From: Clostridia bacterium
GTDB taxonomy: Bacteria > Bacillota_A > Clostridia > Oscillospirales > CAG-272
Direction of reading: 5' to 3'
Assembly: GCA_017408625.1 (NCBI GenBank)
Contig: JAFQUG010000224.1
Coordinates: forward strand, 1 to 7,886
Length of the DNA: 7,886 bases
Position numbers and translations under genes: made by a program
Shown: in pieces, positions 1-6,920 of the stretch
Layout of the letters: each line of letters starts with the position of its first letter
Numbering within the stretch: the first letter of the stretch is position 1
Notes under the pieces: generated by a model
Databases searched by the model: none
Told to the model about the DNA's origin: nothing
What the model saw: only the letters and a program-made list of their open reading frames with translations

Positions 1-677
1 GTTTGGGTAGCGCGTTCCTCCCAGCTCCAGAAGTGATAGGAGCGCATGGTTTGCTCATCAAAAAGGTCGTCCTGCTGGCCAACGTAGCCGGTCACCCAAC
101 GCACGGTAAAGCGATCGTCCGTCCACTCGGGATCAGCCCCGTAGAAGTTGGGGGTAGCACCGTAGCACATCAAGAGCGGCTTGCCGTCGTAATTGAAGTA
201 GAGATCGGGGTATTTTGCTACGTAATCGCGATATATCTGATCCACCTTTTTCTGGTGATTGCCGTTTTCCAAATTTTCGGGCATGGAGTGTCCGGGGCCT
301 GCAAAGATGCAGATCTTGGGTGCGCCCTCAATCTTTGACCATACCTCGAACAGCACGTCGGTCGCCTCCTCGATCATGCGGAAGGTGGGCAAGGAGTCGC
401 GTTGCTTGACGGGATCATAGCAGGTGTTGTTTGTCCAGTCCACAAAGATGAAATCGATCCCTGCGTCGCGCAGCAAAATCGCGTGCTTATAGATCACGTC
501 GCGGTCGTCGGAGTTATACGGCCCATCCAGCGGGAGATCCCACGTGTTCTTGCCCCAGCCGGGAAGAACGTCGCAATGCCAGGTGGTATAGGCAATGCCG
601 ACCTTACGCTGATCTGCAGGTGTCTTTTCATAGAGCCCTGTGCCAATGGGAAGGACGGAGTTGAATCTGTTTTGCAT
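1..677 (-). CDS. GH99/GH71-like barrel protein without signal peptide (partial, C-terminus off the left edge)
   Basis: Reading leftward from ATG at 677, 225 codons are open to the window edge. The protein starts MQNRFNSVLPIGTG and, from residue 26 (VGIAYTTW), is colinear without gaps with residues 463 onward of the lipoprotein encoded just upstream; most residues are identical by eye. Shared segments include GKNTWD, LLRDAG, DWTNNT (about residue 80), FRMIEEATD, IEGAPKICIFAGPGHS, NGNHQKKVDQIYRDYV, KPLLMCYGATPN and FWSWEER near the edge. The fold is inferred to be a TIM barrel related to GH99/GH71-type glycosidases. There is no hydrophobic start, lectin-like region or stalk domain, so as written it should stay in the cytoplasm. 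The start is well supported: AGGAGG lies 7 bases upstream and touches the stop of the preceding gene. It is probably co-transcribed with that gene. The WNEW active-site segment of the family would lie beyond the edge, so activity cannot be judged. Confidence 0.85.
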   Translation of the reverse strand, partial: MQNRFNSVLPIGTGLYEKTPADQRKVGIAYTTWHCDVLPGWGKNTWDLPLDGPYNSDDRDVIYKHAILLRDAGIDFIFVDWTNNTCYDPVKQRDSLPTFRMIEEATDVLFEVWSKIEGAPKICIFAGPGHSMPENLENGNHQKKVDQIYRDYVAKYPDLYFNYDGKPLLMCYGATPNFYGADPEWTDDRFTVRWVTGYVGQQDDLFDEQTMRSYHFWSWEERATQ

Positions 678-1625
678 GGTGCTTCCTCCTTATGATTCTG
701 TTTCTTGAGTTTGGATCTGACCTTTGAATTTTTTGATCTGTTCGCACAGCAGATCGTAGTAGAAGGTGCCGTGAACGACGGAGGGTTCCAGGTCCTTGGA
801 GATCTCGGGTGAGGGCTGCTCACCCGTTGTCCACTCATTCCAGGAGATGAGAATGACCATACCTGCGCCCAAGTCGTTTGCGCGCTGGAATTGCTTTTTG
901 AGCGTCATGCCGTTCTCTCGTCCGTATGCGGGGATGTAGTTTTCGTCACCCTCGGAGCCCTGCCCGCGGCTGGCCGCGGTGCAGGTCACGCATTCCACAC
1001 GACCGTCCAGAACGGAATAAGGCTGCAGACCGCGCTCCTCCCAGCTCCACCACTGGTTGCGGGTTGCCATGGTTCTGTCGTTATAAAGCCCGCTCTGCTG
1101 ACCGACGTAGCCGGTTGCCCAACGGATGGTGAAGCGGTCATCCGTCCACTTGGGGCGGTTGCCATACTGGTTGGGCGTTGCGCCGTAGCACATGAGCAGG
1201 GGCTTGCCCTCGTAGTGGAAATAGAGGTCGGGGTACTTTTCTACGTAATCGCGATAAATCTGATCCACCTTTTTCTGATGATTTCCGTTATTGACGCTTT
1301 CAATGCCCGAGTGGCCGGGGCCTGCAAAAATGCAGATTTTGGGTGCGCCCTCAATGTCTGACCAGATTTCAAATACCAGATCGGTGGCTTCCTCGATCAT
1401 GCGGAAATCTGCACGGGACTCTCGCATGGTTTCGGGATCGTAGCCGGTGTTATTGGTCCAGTCGATAAAGATGAAATCCACGCCTGCGTCACGCAAAAGC
1501 TCTGCGTGCTTGGCGATCATTTCGCGGTTGTCTGAATAATAATTGCCGTAAAGAGGGGTATCCCATGTATTCTTGCCCCAGGTGATGATCTTGGTGCACA
1601 GCCAAGTGGAATACGCAATGCCGAC
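3..1625. repeat. Diverged direct duplication of the barrel-coding region (offset 1023 bases)
   Basis: Plus-strand bases 3-602 line up with 1026-1625 at a constant offset of 1023 bases (341 codons). For example, tgatccacctttttctg occurs at 238 and again at 1261. At protein level no gaps are needed from VGIAY to the window edge. This is the footprint of a tandem duplication of the glycosidase-like domain. The listed span runs from the visible edge of copy 1 to the outer end of copy 2 and includes the non-repeated stretch between them. Confidence 0.85.
685..690 (-). promoter_or_regulatory. Ribosome binding site of the barrel paralogue, overlapping the upstream stop
   Basis: AGGAGG on the minus strand sits 7 bases before ATG 677. 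Its first A is the last base of the TAA stop (690-692) of the upstream lipoprotein gene. The intergenic gap is only 12 bases (678-689). This supports an operon with possible coupling of translation, and it fixes the start of the downstream gene. Confidence 0.85.
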
Positions 1626-3011
1626 CAAGCGATCCTCGTAGGGGGTAGCTTCATATTTTCCGACGCCCGTTTGCTCGATCTCTACGTCATCGTAATTATA
1701 TATGACGTCGGTATAAAGCTGATAGCGATCCGCCATAGCTTGCTTGCGCGCGTCTGTCAGCGCCTCGGTTGAGGTGCTGATATAAACCGAGCTGTCGGAA
1801 GGAGTGACGGTGTAGCCCATCCAACGCGCCAGATAATCAAGTGCAATCAGAATCGTGCCGCCGCGCGAGGTCGTGGTGGGGCAGTTGTAGAGCGTGCCGT
1901 TATAGTCCACCTTGTCAGAGCCGACCGTAAAGACCAGCGTTGCGTGATCGCGGGTCAGAGTCGCCTTGGTGCTGTCCTCGGAGAGAGTGCACGTAAATCC
2001 AAAGAGGGTAGCGGCTGCTTTGGCATCCAGCAGCGTCATGCCCTCGCAGGACGTGATGGGATATTGCGTTTTGATCTGTGTTTTATCGCAGAGCAGGTAG
2101 GAGTATCCATGCCTGAGCTCGGTCACCGTATCATTCGGTGCGTAAGGAGTCACGCTGCCTGTCTCAAGGCTGATGGATTTTGTGGTGGAGTTTGCAAAGT
2201 GAGACATGGTGCGAACGTAGCCGAGCATATCTCCGTGGGCGATGCGCTCAAGATCGGGGGTGCGGGCAACCTCTGCTCCCTCGGCGGTATAGACAATCAG
2301 GCATTCCGACTCCACGACCGCTTTCGCAACGAGCTGATCGTTGACCAGGCATTCGATGGTCGTGCCGTCATCCTTTATGGTCACGTCCAATCCGTCCTTG
2401 GCATTGAAATCAAAATCGTTGCGAACAAGCTGGGTAAAGCCGTTTTTGACGTGTGCGTAGACGGCACTTTCGGAGAAGGTGAACCACAAGCCGCTGTCAA
2501 TGTAAAGGTGGTCGGAGCGAGTGACGCGGCAGCCGAACATGATGGAACGTACGTTGTTCTCACTTCCGCGATTGGTGATAAAGGTCTTGGCGGTGTAGGC
2601 TTCTTTGAGCGTATGCGCAAATCCAACGCTGTTCCAGCCTTCCTCGGTCAGCGAAAGGCCGCCCTTGTCCACCGTATAGTCCTTATTCGAGGTAAAGACC
2701 AGCGCGTTGTTGCTTTTCAGCTTGCCGTACGTGTAGTCTGCAAAATTGAAATGAAGGCTGGTGCGCAGATCCACTCCCGGGAGCGCAGCCGAAAGACCGA
2801 TATCTTCGTATTCAGGGACCTCAATATCCAAAGGAGGCTCGGGCTCTGTCTCGGATTCCGTGGTCTGCTCGTCTGAGGATTCGGTATTGTTTGTCTCGGG
2901 AGAGGTCGTGACGACTGTGTCAGACGGGGGTTCGGTGCTGTCCGGATTGCAGGCAGCAAGGGGCAAAAGCATCAGCATTGCCAGTATACAGCAGAGTAAT
3001 TTTGTTTTCAT
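690..3011 (-). CDS. Multidomain lipoprotein: lectin-like region, stalk-like domain, GH99/GH71-like barrel
   Basis: The protein has 773 residues. Residues 1-20 are a lipoprotein signal peptide with lipobox LAAC, so Cys21 should be lipidated and the protein held on the outer face of the membrane. Residues 22-60 are a Ser/Thr/Glu-rich linker. Residues about 85-290 look beta-rich and may be a concanavalin-like lectin fold (inference). Residues about 310-412 (from GMTLLDAKAAATLFGF to ARWMGYTVTPSDSSVYIS) resemble the copper amine oxidase N-terminal 'stalk' domain common in Firmicutes surface proteins. Residues about 460-765 are a TIM-barrel-like domain with IDWTNN at 516-521, WSWEER at 655-660 and SWNEWTTGEQPS at 723-734. 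The last resembles the NEWxEG signature of GH99 endo-alpha-mannosidase-like enzymes; a DUF5010-type assignment is an alternative. A glycan-acting role is inferred; the substrate is unknown. Glu726 matches the first catalytic Glu of GH99, but the second is Thr729 here. It is first in an operon with its barrel paralogue. Confidence 0.85.
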   Translation of the reverse strand: MKTKLLCCILAMLMLLPLAACNPDSTEPPSDTVVTTSPETNNTESSDEQTTESETEPEPPLDIEVPEYEDIGLSAALPGVDLRTSLHFNFADYTYGKLKSNNALVFTSNKDYTVDKGGLSLTEEGWNSVGFAHTLKEAYTAKTFITNRGSENNVRSIMFGCRVTRSDHLYIDSGLWFTFSESAVYAHVKNGFTQLVRNDFDFNAKDGLDVTIKDDGTTIECLVNDQLVAKAVVESECLIVYTAEGAEVARTPDLERIAHGDMLGYVRTMSHFANSTTKSISLETGSVTPYAPNDTVTELRHGYSYLLCDKTQIKTQYPITSCEGMTLLDAKAAATLFGFTCTLSEDSTKATLTRDHATLVFTVGSDKVDYNGTLYNCPTTTSRGGTILIALDYLARWMGYTVTPSDSSVYISTSTEALTDARKQAMADRYQLYTDVIYNYDDVEIEQTGVGKYEATPYEDRLVGIAYSTWLCTKIITWGKNTWDTPLYGNYYSDNREMIAKHAELLRDAGVDFIFIDWTNNTGYDPETMRESRADFRMIEEATDLVFEIWSDIEGAPKICIFAGPGHSGIESVNNGNHQKKVDQIYRDYVEKYPDLYFHYEGKPLLMCYGATPNQYGNRPKWTDDRFTIRWATGYVGQQSGLYNDRTMATRNQWWSWEERGLQPYSVLDGRVECVTCTAASRGQGSEGDENYIPAYGRENGMTLKKQFQRANDLGAGMVILISWNEWTTGEQPSPEISKDLEPSVVHGTFYYDLLCEQIKKFKGQIQTQETES

Positions 3012-3021
3012 GCTTGCGTAC

Positions 3022-3046
3022 GCTCAAAGGCTTTGAGCAACCTCCT
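3022..3046 (-). promoter_or_regulatory. Ribosome binding site with hairpin placed between it and the start codon
   Basis: On the minus strand AGGAGG (3041-3046) lies 29 bases before ATG 3011, far more than the usual 5-9. Between them sits a perfect dyad, gctcaaag-g-ctttgagc (3022-3038). If the dyad folds in the mRNA, only about 12 unpaired bases would separate the ribosome binding site from the start. No in-frame start lies between the two: a TGA is met first, within the dyad. The ATG at 3011 is supported by the lipoprotein signal peptide directly after it. The dyad could alternatively be a DNA operator. Confidence 0.6.
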
Positions 3047-3084
3047 GATAGATTGATGGGTGAACGGTATAAGTCTATAATTAT

Positions 3085-3113
3085 ATCATACTATCAGATC
3101 CGCTGTCTGTCAA
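3085..3113 (-). promoter_or_regulatory. Promoter of the lipoprotein/barrel operon
   Basis: On the minus strand a perfect -35 TTGACA (3108-3113) is followed by a 17-base spacer and -10 TATGAT (3085-3090). Transcription would start near 3078, giving a leader of about 67 bases that carries the ribosome binding site and dyad. An overlapping TATAAT at 3080-3085 would need a 22-base spacer and is less likely. Confidence 0.75.
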
Positions 3114-3218
3114 GAGAAGATGGTTGACAAAACCGGTGAAAAGGGAAGATAGGGACGTCGGATGGGGGAGGTGCTGACTCAACGGGAACATGTGTGCCCG
3201 GGAGAATCGACGTTGACC

Positions 3219-3247
3219 TTGACAATGATCCCGGATTGTGCTATACT
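3219..3247 (+). promoter_or_regulatory. Strong promoter of the peptidase-like gene
   Basis: TTGACA (3219-3224), a 17-base spacer and TATACT (3242-3247), with TG at 3239-3240 forming an extended -10. Transcription would start near 3254, giving a short leader of about 29 bases before ATG 3283. Confidence 0.85.
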
Positions 3248-3282
3248 GCCTTTAACGTCAAGTAAGAATCGCGGAGGTGCGT

Positions 3283-3972
3283 ATGTTCTATCTGTATATT
3301 CCTTTTCACGGTGAGGAGAGTCGTTTGCCACAAGCGTTTGATGGCATGGAGGATGCCCAAAAAGCGGCGGAGGACAAGCGCGTGTACGGCTATGCCGTTT
3401 GCGACGAGGACGGTAATTTTGTCTGGTCGCCCGCAGGCTCTGCGGTGGCCTCTCACATTCTGTATCACGCCAAGGACGTGGCCGATTATATGCGCGAGCA
3501 TGGGTACAAATACGGCGATGCCAACCAAAATCCCGCGCTTGATAAATATTCCGAAGTCCCTGAGAAGATCGTGTCCTGCGACCGCTTTTGCGGCTGGGTG
3601 CTTTACGAGGCGGGATATACCGAGCATCAGCCGTCCCGCAAGGGATTGCCGCTGTATTTTTCTCCCAATTTAGAGGAATTTTTGATCGCGAGCGGCTTTA
3701 TCCGCATTGATGATGCAGCCGAGGTGCGCCCGGGCGACCTGATCTTTGAGGGGGATTCCCACCACATGCCGCCCGCGCTGCCCGAGCCGTATCGCGGTTA
3801 TCCGCGCCATGTGTTTATCAACGCAGGCCCTGCCGAGGATGGGCTGTTCTACCGCTATGATTCGGGCTCGGATCAAAAAATTCAGTCGGTGCAGCCTATG
3901 ATCGAGCGACTTTCCAAGCCCGAGCAGGGCAGATATTTCCGCTTTGCCTATCGTGCACCCGAGAGACATTGA
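3283..3972 (+). CDS. NlpC/P60-like (papain-fold) putative peptidase or amidase, no signal peptide
   Basis: The protein has 229 residues. The start is ATG 3283 because GGAGG at 3273-3277 lies 5 bases upstream; an in-frame GTG at 3277 falls inside that site and is unlikely to be used. I do not recognise the exact family. The middle reads VSCDRFCGWVLYEAGY, resembling the catalytic-Cys helix of NlpC/P60 and related Cys hydrolases (Cys99). It is followed by RPGDLIFE (149-156) and RHVFINAG, with His176 as the likely partner and Asn180 or Asp193 as a possible third residue. Such enzymes cut peptidoglycan stem peptides or other amide bonds. The first 50 residues, beginning FYLYIPFHGEE, may be a small separate beta domain. 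There is no signal peptide or membrane segment, so it acts in the cytoplasm or leaves by lysis or another route. It is monocistronic, with its own promoter and a terminator downstream. Existence of the gene is near certain; the enzyme class is moderate. Confidence 0.8.
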   Translation: MFYLYIPFHGEESRLPQAFDGMEDAQKAAEDKRVYGYAVCDEDGNFVWSPAGSAVASHILYHAKDVADYMREHGYKYGDANQNPALDKYSEVPEKIVSCDRFCGWVLYEAGYTEHQPSRKGLPLYFSPNLEEFLIASGFIRIDDAAEVRPGDLIFEGDSHHMPPALPEPYRGYPRHVFINAGPAEDGLFYRYDSGSDQKIQSVQPMIERLSKPEQGRYFRFAYRAPERH

Positions 3973-4016
3973 GATCATGGGGCATGATGTCCTCTTTGCA
4001 CTGAAAAGTAAAAGAA

Positions 4017-4052
4017 ACCGCCACACCCAACGGAGTGTGGCGGTATATTTTT
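4017..4052. terminator. Bidirectional intrinsic terminator between convergent genes
   Basis: A perfect 10-bp stem (4017-4026 with 4035-4044) has the core ccgccacac/gtgtggcgg and an 8-base loop. It is followed on the plus strand by tatttttg, and on the minus strand by a T-rich run (the complement of aaaagtaaaagaaa at about 4003-4016). It lies 44 bases after the peptidase-like stop and 18 bases after the LRR lipoprotein stop, so it can serve both. Confidence 0.9.
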
Positions 4053-4062
4053 GCTTATGGAC

Positions 4063-6555
4063 TCAATACTCGTAAACGGATCCGCACTGCACCGTGGCAA
4101 AGTACAGGTAGTCGTTGCCGCTCGGGATGCGCGAACGCAGCAGTGCCCATTGGCTCTCGTCGCCCTCGTAGAGGACATTTTCCAGATCGCTGCAGCTGTC
4201 AAATGCACAATCGCCGATATTGAGCAGTGCTGCGGGCAGCTTGATGCTCTGCATGCTGTAGCAGCTGTCAAATGCGTACGAAACGATCACGCGACAATCC
4301 TCGTGCACCTCTGCCTCGGTGGCCTCCCAGCCCTCGGTGTACATCAGAACGAGGTAGGGATTTTGCTCGTTGCCAAGGTAGTAGCCGATGTCGTGAACGG
4401 TGTAAAGCAGCTCGTAGCAGTCGTCAAACGCGTACGAGGATACGTAAACGATCCCGTTTGGAATATAGACGTCGGAGAGAAGATTACAGGACGCAAACGC
4501 GGAGGAACCGATGTAGGTCGTGCCCTCGGGCAGGGTCAGCGTTACAAGACTGTCGCAATCTCCGAATGCACTGTCGCGGATGATCTTTAGCTGTGCGGGC
4601 AGCGTCAGATCGGTCAGTGCGTAGCAGCCGTAGAAAGCGTACTCGCCGATTTCGGTTACACCGTCGGGAATGGTGACAGAGGTCAAAGATTCGCACTGCT
4701 CAAAGGCGTTGTTGCCAATGACCGTCACGCTGCTGGGAATGGTGATCTGCGTCAGCGCGGTGCATCTGTAGAACGTAGACTCACCGATCGAGACGATGCC
4801 CTCGGGGAGCACGATCTCTTCAAGAGCTACGCAGTGAGAAAAGGCGTTGCTGCCAATATAGCTTACGCTTGAGGGGATGGTGACCGACTCAAGCTTGGTG
4901 CAGTAGGAAAAGGCGTAGCTGCCGATTGAGACGATTCCCTCGGGGATCTCAATGCTCTTAAGATAAGAATGGCTTTCAAAGGCATTGCCGCCAATGACCT
5001 TGCAATCTTCATGAACAGTAAAGGAGGACTGATAGCCGTCCACGTTCATGAGCACCAGGAAGGGATTTTGCTCGTTCCCGAGATAATAGCCGTTCTGCAG
5101 CTTGGTGTAGAGCAGCTTACCGTTCTCGCCAAACGCGCTGTCCTGTACGATCTCAATGCCATCGGGAAGAGAAACGGTCTCCAGCTTGGAGCAGCGTGCA
5201 AACGCTCTGTAGCCAATGCTCTTGACGGTCTCGGGAAGAGTTATGCTGACAAGCGAGGAGCAGGATTCAAACACTCTGTCGCCAATGTGCGTAAGAGATG
5301 CACCGAAATGCAGCTCGGTCAGCGAAGAGCAGCCGTAGAATGCACTCTCGCAAATCTCGGATACGCTGTCGGGAATATTCAGGGTTTGCAGGGAGTCACA
5401 ACGGTAGAATGCATTGCTGCCAATGGTTGTCACGTTTTGGCCGAGCGTCAGCTCGGTAAGGCTGTCGCAGGATGAAAAGGCGTGATCGGCGATGATGCGG
5501 CAATCTTGGTGCACGGTGGCAGCGGTAATATCCGAATCAATCGCCTGGATCAGCACCAGATAGGGGTTTTCCTCGGAGCCCAGATAGTAACAGCCCTCGT
5601 ATTCGTTAAAAAGAACGCTGCTGTCCACAAAAACGGAGCTGCTCATATAGATAATAGTGGAGGGAAGGGTGACGTCGGTCAGTGCATCGCAGGACATGAA
5701 TGCCTCGTATTCGATTTGACGCACGCCCTGCGCGAGAGTGACGCTTGACAGTGCACCGCAGCCCCAGAAGGCACTCTCTCCAACGGTCTGTACGCTGCCC
5801 GGGATCTTGACCGCGGTCAGCGTGTCGTCGTAGGAAAAGGCATAACGGTCAATAGCGATTACGGTATAAGAGTCAATGACCGAGGGGATGACGATCTCTG
5901 CATCGGTGCAGCTGCCGCGGCCTGTGACCGTGCAGGTGACTCCGTCGGGATTGATGGTGTAAGCAAGGCCCTGCGAGCCGATTGCCGGAAGGATTTCGGT
6001 TGCAAGCACCTCTTTGCATATGCTGCAGATCTGCTGCTGCTCTCCGTCCTCGTGGGAGGTGGGCTGCTTGACGACGATCCAATTGTCCGCAGGAGTGTGT
6101 CCGGTTGCCGCAACGGGCTCTTGCGCCAAGAGAACGTCGTTACATACCGAGCAGTGCTTTCCTTCGGTCAAGCCGTCCTCTGTGCAGGTGGGGGCAACAG
6201 CTTGGTCGATGACCTCTGTGTGTGCACCTGTCGCGGTTGTCTGTGTTTCTTTTTCACCGCAGGAGCATGTGCGCTCTTGCTCACCGGCTTCAAGGCAGGT
6301 GGCCGGTTTGGTTACGGTCCATTCGCCAAAGACGTGCGTATGCTGATCCGGTTGGGTTTCCGCATCGGTTTGGTCGGGTTGGGTTTCCGCATCGGTTTGG
6401 TCGGGCTTGGGATCGTTGTTGCCGTTTGCTTGCGTTTCTGCAGTCGTGCTGTCGGATTCCTGTTCGCTTCCGTCGCTATCGCAGGCGGTCAGGAGCAGAG
6501 TGCATAGCAGCATGGCAAGGCAGAGAAGCAGCATGATCTTAGTTGTCTGTTTCAT
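4063..6555 (-). CDS. BspA-type leucine-rich-repeat (LRR_5) surface lipoprotein with Cys-pair repeats
   Basis: The protein has 830 residues. The start is ATG 6555, with AGGAG 7 bases upstream and a signal peptide directly after it. An upstream in-frame GTG at 6633 adds 26 residues that would bury the signal and sits only about 10 bases from the predicted transcription start. Residues 1-24 are a signal peptide with lipobox LTAC (lipidated Cys25). Residues 26-72 are an acidic linker with a 9-residue tandem repeat. Residues 73-193 hold three repeats of the PTC...G...CxxC...ATGH type. Residues 194-235 are a short beta region that leads into the repeats. Residues 236-795 hold 21 units of about 23 residues (AFxxCxxLxxVxIPxxVxxIG), interrupted by three YLG...NPYLVL modules. 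The end (VLYEGDESQWALL...) is a typical LRR_5 cap. No LPXTG is present; anchoring is by lipid. BspA-like proteins bind host or partner-cell ligands; the ligand here is unknown. It is monocistronic in this window. Confidence 0.92.
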   Translation of the reverse strand: MKQTTKIMLLLCLAMLLCTLLLTACDSDGSEQESDSTTAETQANGNNDPKPDQTDAETQPDQTDAETQPDQHTHVFGEWTVTKPATCLEAGEQERTCSCGEKETQTTATGAHTEVIDQAVAPTCTEDGLTEGKHCSVCNDVLLAQEPVAATGHTPADNWIVVKQPTSHEDGEQQQICSICKEVLATEILPAIGSQGLAYTINPDGVTCTVTGRGSCTDAEIVIPSVIDSYTVIAIDRYAFSYDDTLTAVKIPGSVQTVGESAFWGCGALSSVTLAQGVRQIEYEAFMSCDALTDVTLPSTIIYMSSSVFVDSSVLFNEYEGCYYLGSEENPYLVLIQAIDSDITAATVHQDCRIIADHAFSSCDSLTELTLGQNVTTIGSNAFYRCDSLQTLNIPDSVSEICESAFYGCSSLTELHFGASLTHIGDRVFESCSSLVSITLPETVKSIGYRAFARCSKLETVSLPDGIEIVQDSAFGENGKLLYTKLQNGYYLGNEQNPFLVLMNVDGYQSSFTVHEDCKVIGGNAFESHSYLKSIEIPEGIVSIGSYAFSYCTKLESVTIPSSVSYIGSNAFSHCVALEEIVLPEGIVSIGESTFYRCTALTQITIPSSVTVIGNNAFEQCESLTSVTIPDGVTEIGEYAFYGCYALTDLTLPAQLKIIRDSAFGDCDSLVTLTLPEGTTYIGSSAFASCNLLSDVYIPNGIVYVSSYAFDDCYELLYTVHDIGYYLGNEQNPYLVLMYTEGWEATEAEVHEDCRVIVSYAFDSCYSMQSIKLPAALLNIGDCAFDSCSDLENVLYEGDESQWALLRSRIPSGNDYLYFATVQCGSVYEY
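4285..4386 (-). repeat. YLG...NPYLVL module, copy 3 of 3 (residues 724-757)
   Basis: GYYLGNEQNPYLVLMYTEGW, then VHEDCRVI: a non-LRR insertion that interrupts the LRR_5 array. It shares GYYLGNEQNP, LVLM and VHEDC with copy 2. It is followed by the last two LRR units and the C-terminal cap. Confidence 0.85.
4993..5091 (-). repeat. YLG...NPFLVL module, copy 2 of 3 (residues 489-521)
   Basis: GYYLGNEQNPFLVLMNVDGY, then VHEDCKVI. It lies between the six-unit LRR block before it and the nine-unit block after it. It is closer in sequence to copy 3 than to copy 1, suggesting a more recent shared origin of those two. Confidence 0.85.
5491..5595 (-). repeat. YLG...NPYLVL module, copy 1 of 3 (residues 321-355)
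   Basis: GCYYLGSEENPYLVLIQAID, then VHQDCRII. It is the most diverged copy and lies after the first four LRR units. Confidence 0.85.
5977..6339 (-). repeat. Three Cys-pair repeats of PTC type (residues 73-193)
   Basis: Three repeats of about 40 residues each. The first has Cys87 with Cys97/Cys99 (CSC), the second Cys124 with Cys135/Cys138 (CSVC), and the third Cys177/Cys180 (CSIC). The first Cys of the third repeat is lost (PTS in place of PTC). Repeats one and two end in ATGAH and ATGH, and the third in AIG. This pattern is frequent in Firmicutes surface proteins; the cysteines may bind metal or form disulfides. Confidence 0.8.
6354..6407 (-). repeat. 27-base tandem repeat, two copies, coding for an acidic linker
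   Basis: The units are 6354-6380 and 6381-6407, differing at a single base. They encode two nine-residue units (QPDQTDAET/KPDQTDAET register) followed by a partial QPDQ. The multiple-of-three unit keeps the frame, so copy number could vary and change linker length between lipid anchor and repeats. Confidence 0.9.
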
Positions 6556-6650
6556 GATGAGTCTCCTTTTTGCAGTAGCTTGATAGGATGCATGCGGTGG
6601 GAGACGCTGCGCGTCACCAACGCCTGCTTGCACGGACTATCTTTGCTGTC

Positions 6651-6679
6651 ATTATAGCACGTTTGATCGGATTTGTAAA
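6651..6679 (-). promoter_or_regulatory. Promoter of the LRR lipoprotein gene
   Basis: On the minus strand TTTACA (6674-6679), a 17-base spacer and TATAAT (6651-6656), preceded by TGC as an extended -10. Transcription would start near 6644, giving a leader of about 89 bases. The leader holds a small 5-bp hairpin (gacgc-tgc-gcgtc, 6603-6615) of doubtful importance. Confidence 0.85.
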
Positions 6680-6920
6680 GCATTGAAGCAAAAAAGTGCG
6701 CGTATGTAATGCTTGCTTGATGATCCTGAAACATAGAATTTTGCATGTTAAGACGGATCAGCCTTCAAAAATATTAACAAACAATAGAAAAAGTGCGAGA
6801 AAATTAACAGATAAAATCAAAATTTGTGAAAGGAGCGCGAAGGGAAGCACAGCTATTGGGGGTCCTTCTGCACAAAATCACAAAATGATCAAAATTATTA
6901 CAAAAAATGCGCAAGGCTTG

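Larger units (their letters stand above)
3012..3282. other. Divergent intergenic region
   Basis: About 270 bases between the left operon (minus) and the peptidase-like gene (plus). It holds a promoter for each side and the dyad near the operon's start. The middle, about 3115-3215, shows no convincing gene or structured RNA; its purine-rich stretch encodes nothing recognisable. Confidence 0.7.

Noticed and set aside
494..838. Minus-strand 114-codon frame spanning the junction of the two barrel genes
   Set aside because: Out of frame with both genes, very Pro/Ser/Arg-rich, and overlaps strongly supported coding sequence.
891..1361. 156-codon plus-strand frame opposite the barrel domain
   Set aside because: The same frame is open in the duplicated copy at 3-338 with similar sequence, as expected from antisense reading of conserved coding DNA. 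No independent gene features.
1944..2876. Long open frame (310 codons) on the plus strand opposite the lipoprotein gene
   Set aside because: It lies wholly antisense to a gene with clear signal peptide and domains; no ribosome binding site or recognisable motif. It is explained by codon bias of the real gene.
3124..3152. TTGACA at 3124-3129 as a further plus-strand promoter
   Set aside because: The hexamer at the right spacing is AGATAG, which is not a usable -10, and a far better promoter lies downstream at 3219-3247.
3974..3988. Small dyad atcatg-ggg-catgat just after the peptidase-like stop
   Set aside because: The stem is short and not followed by a T run; the strong terminator at 4017-4052 accounts for termination.
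6556..6633. N-terminal extension of the LRR lipoprotein from GTG 6633
   Set aside because: It would bury the lipoprotein signal peptide, has no ribosome binding site, and starts about 10 bases from the predicted transcription start. ATG 6555 has a proper site.
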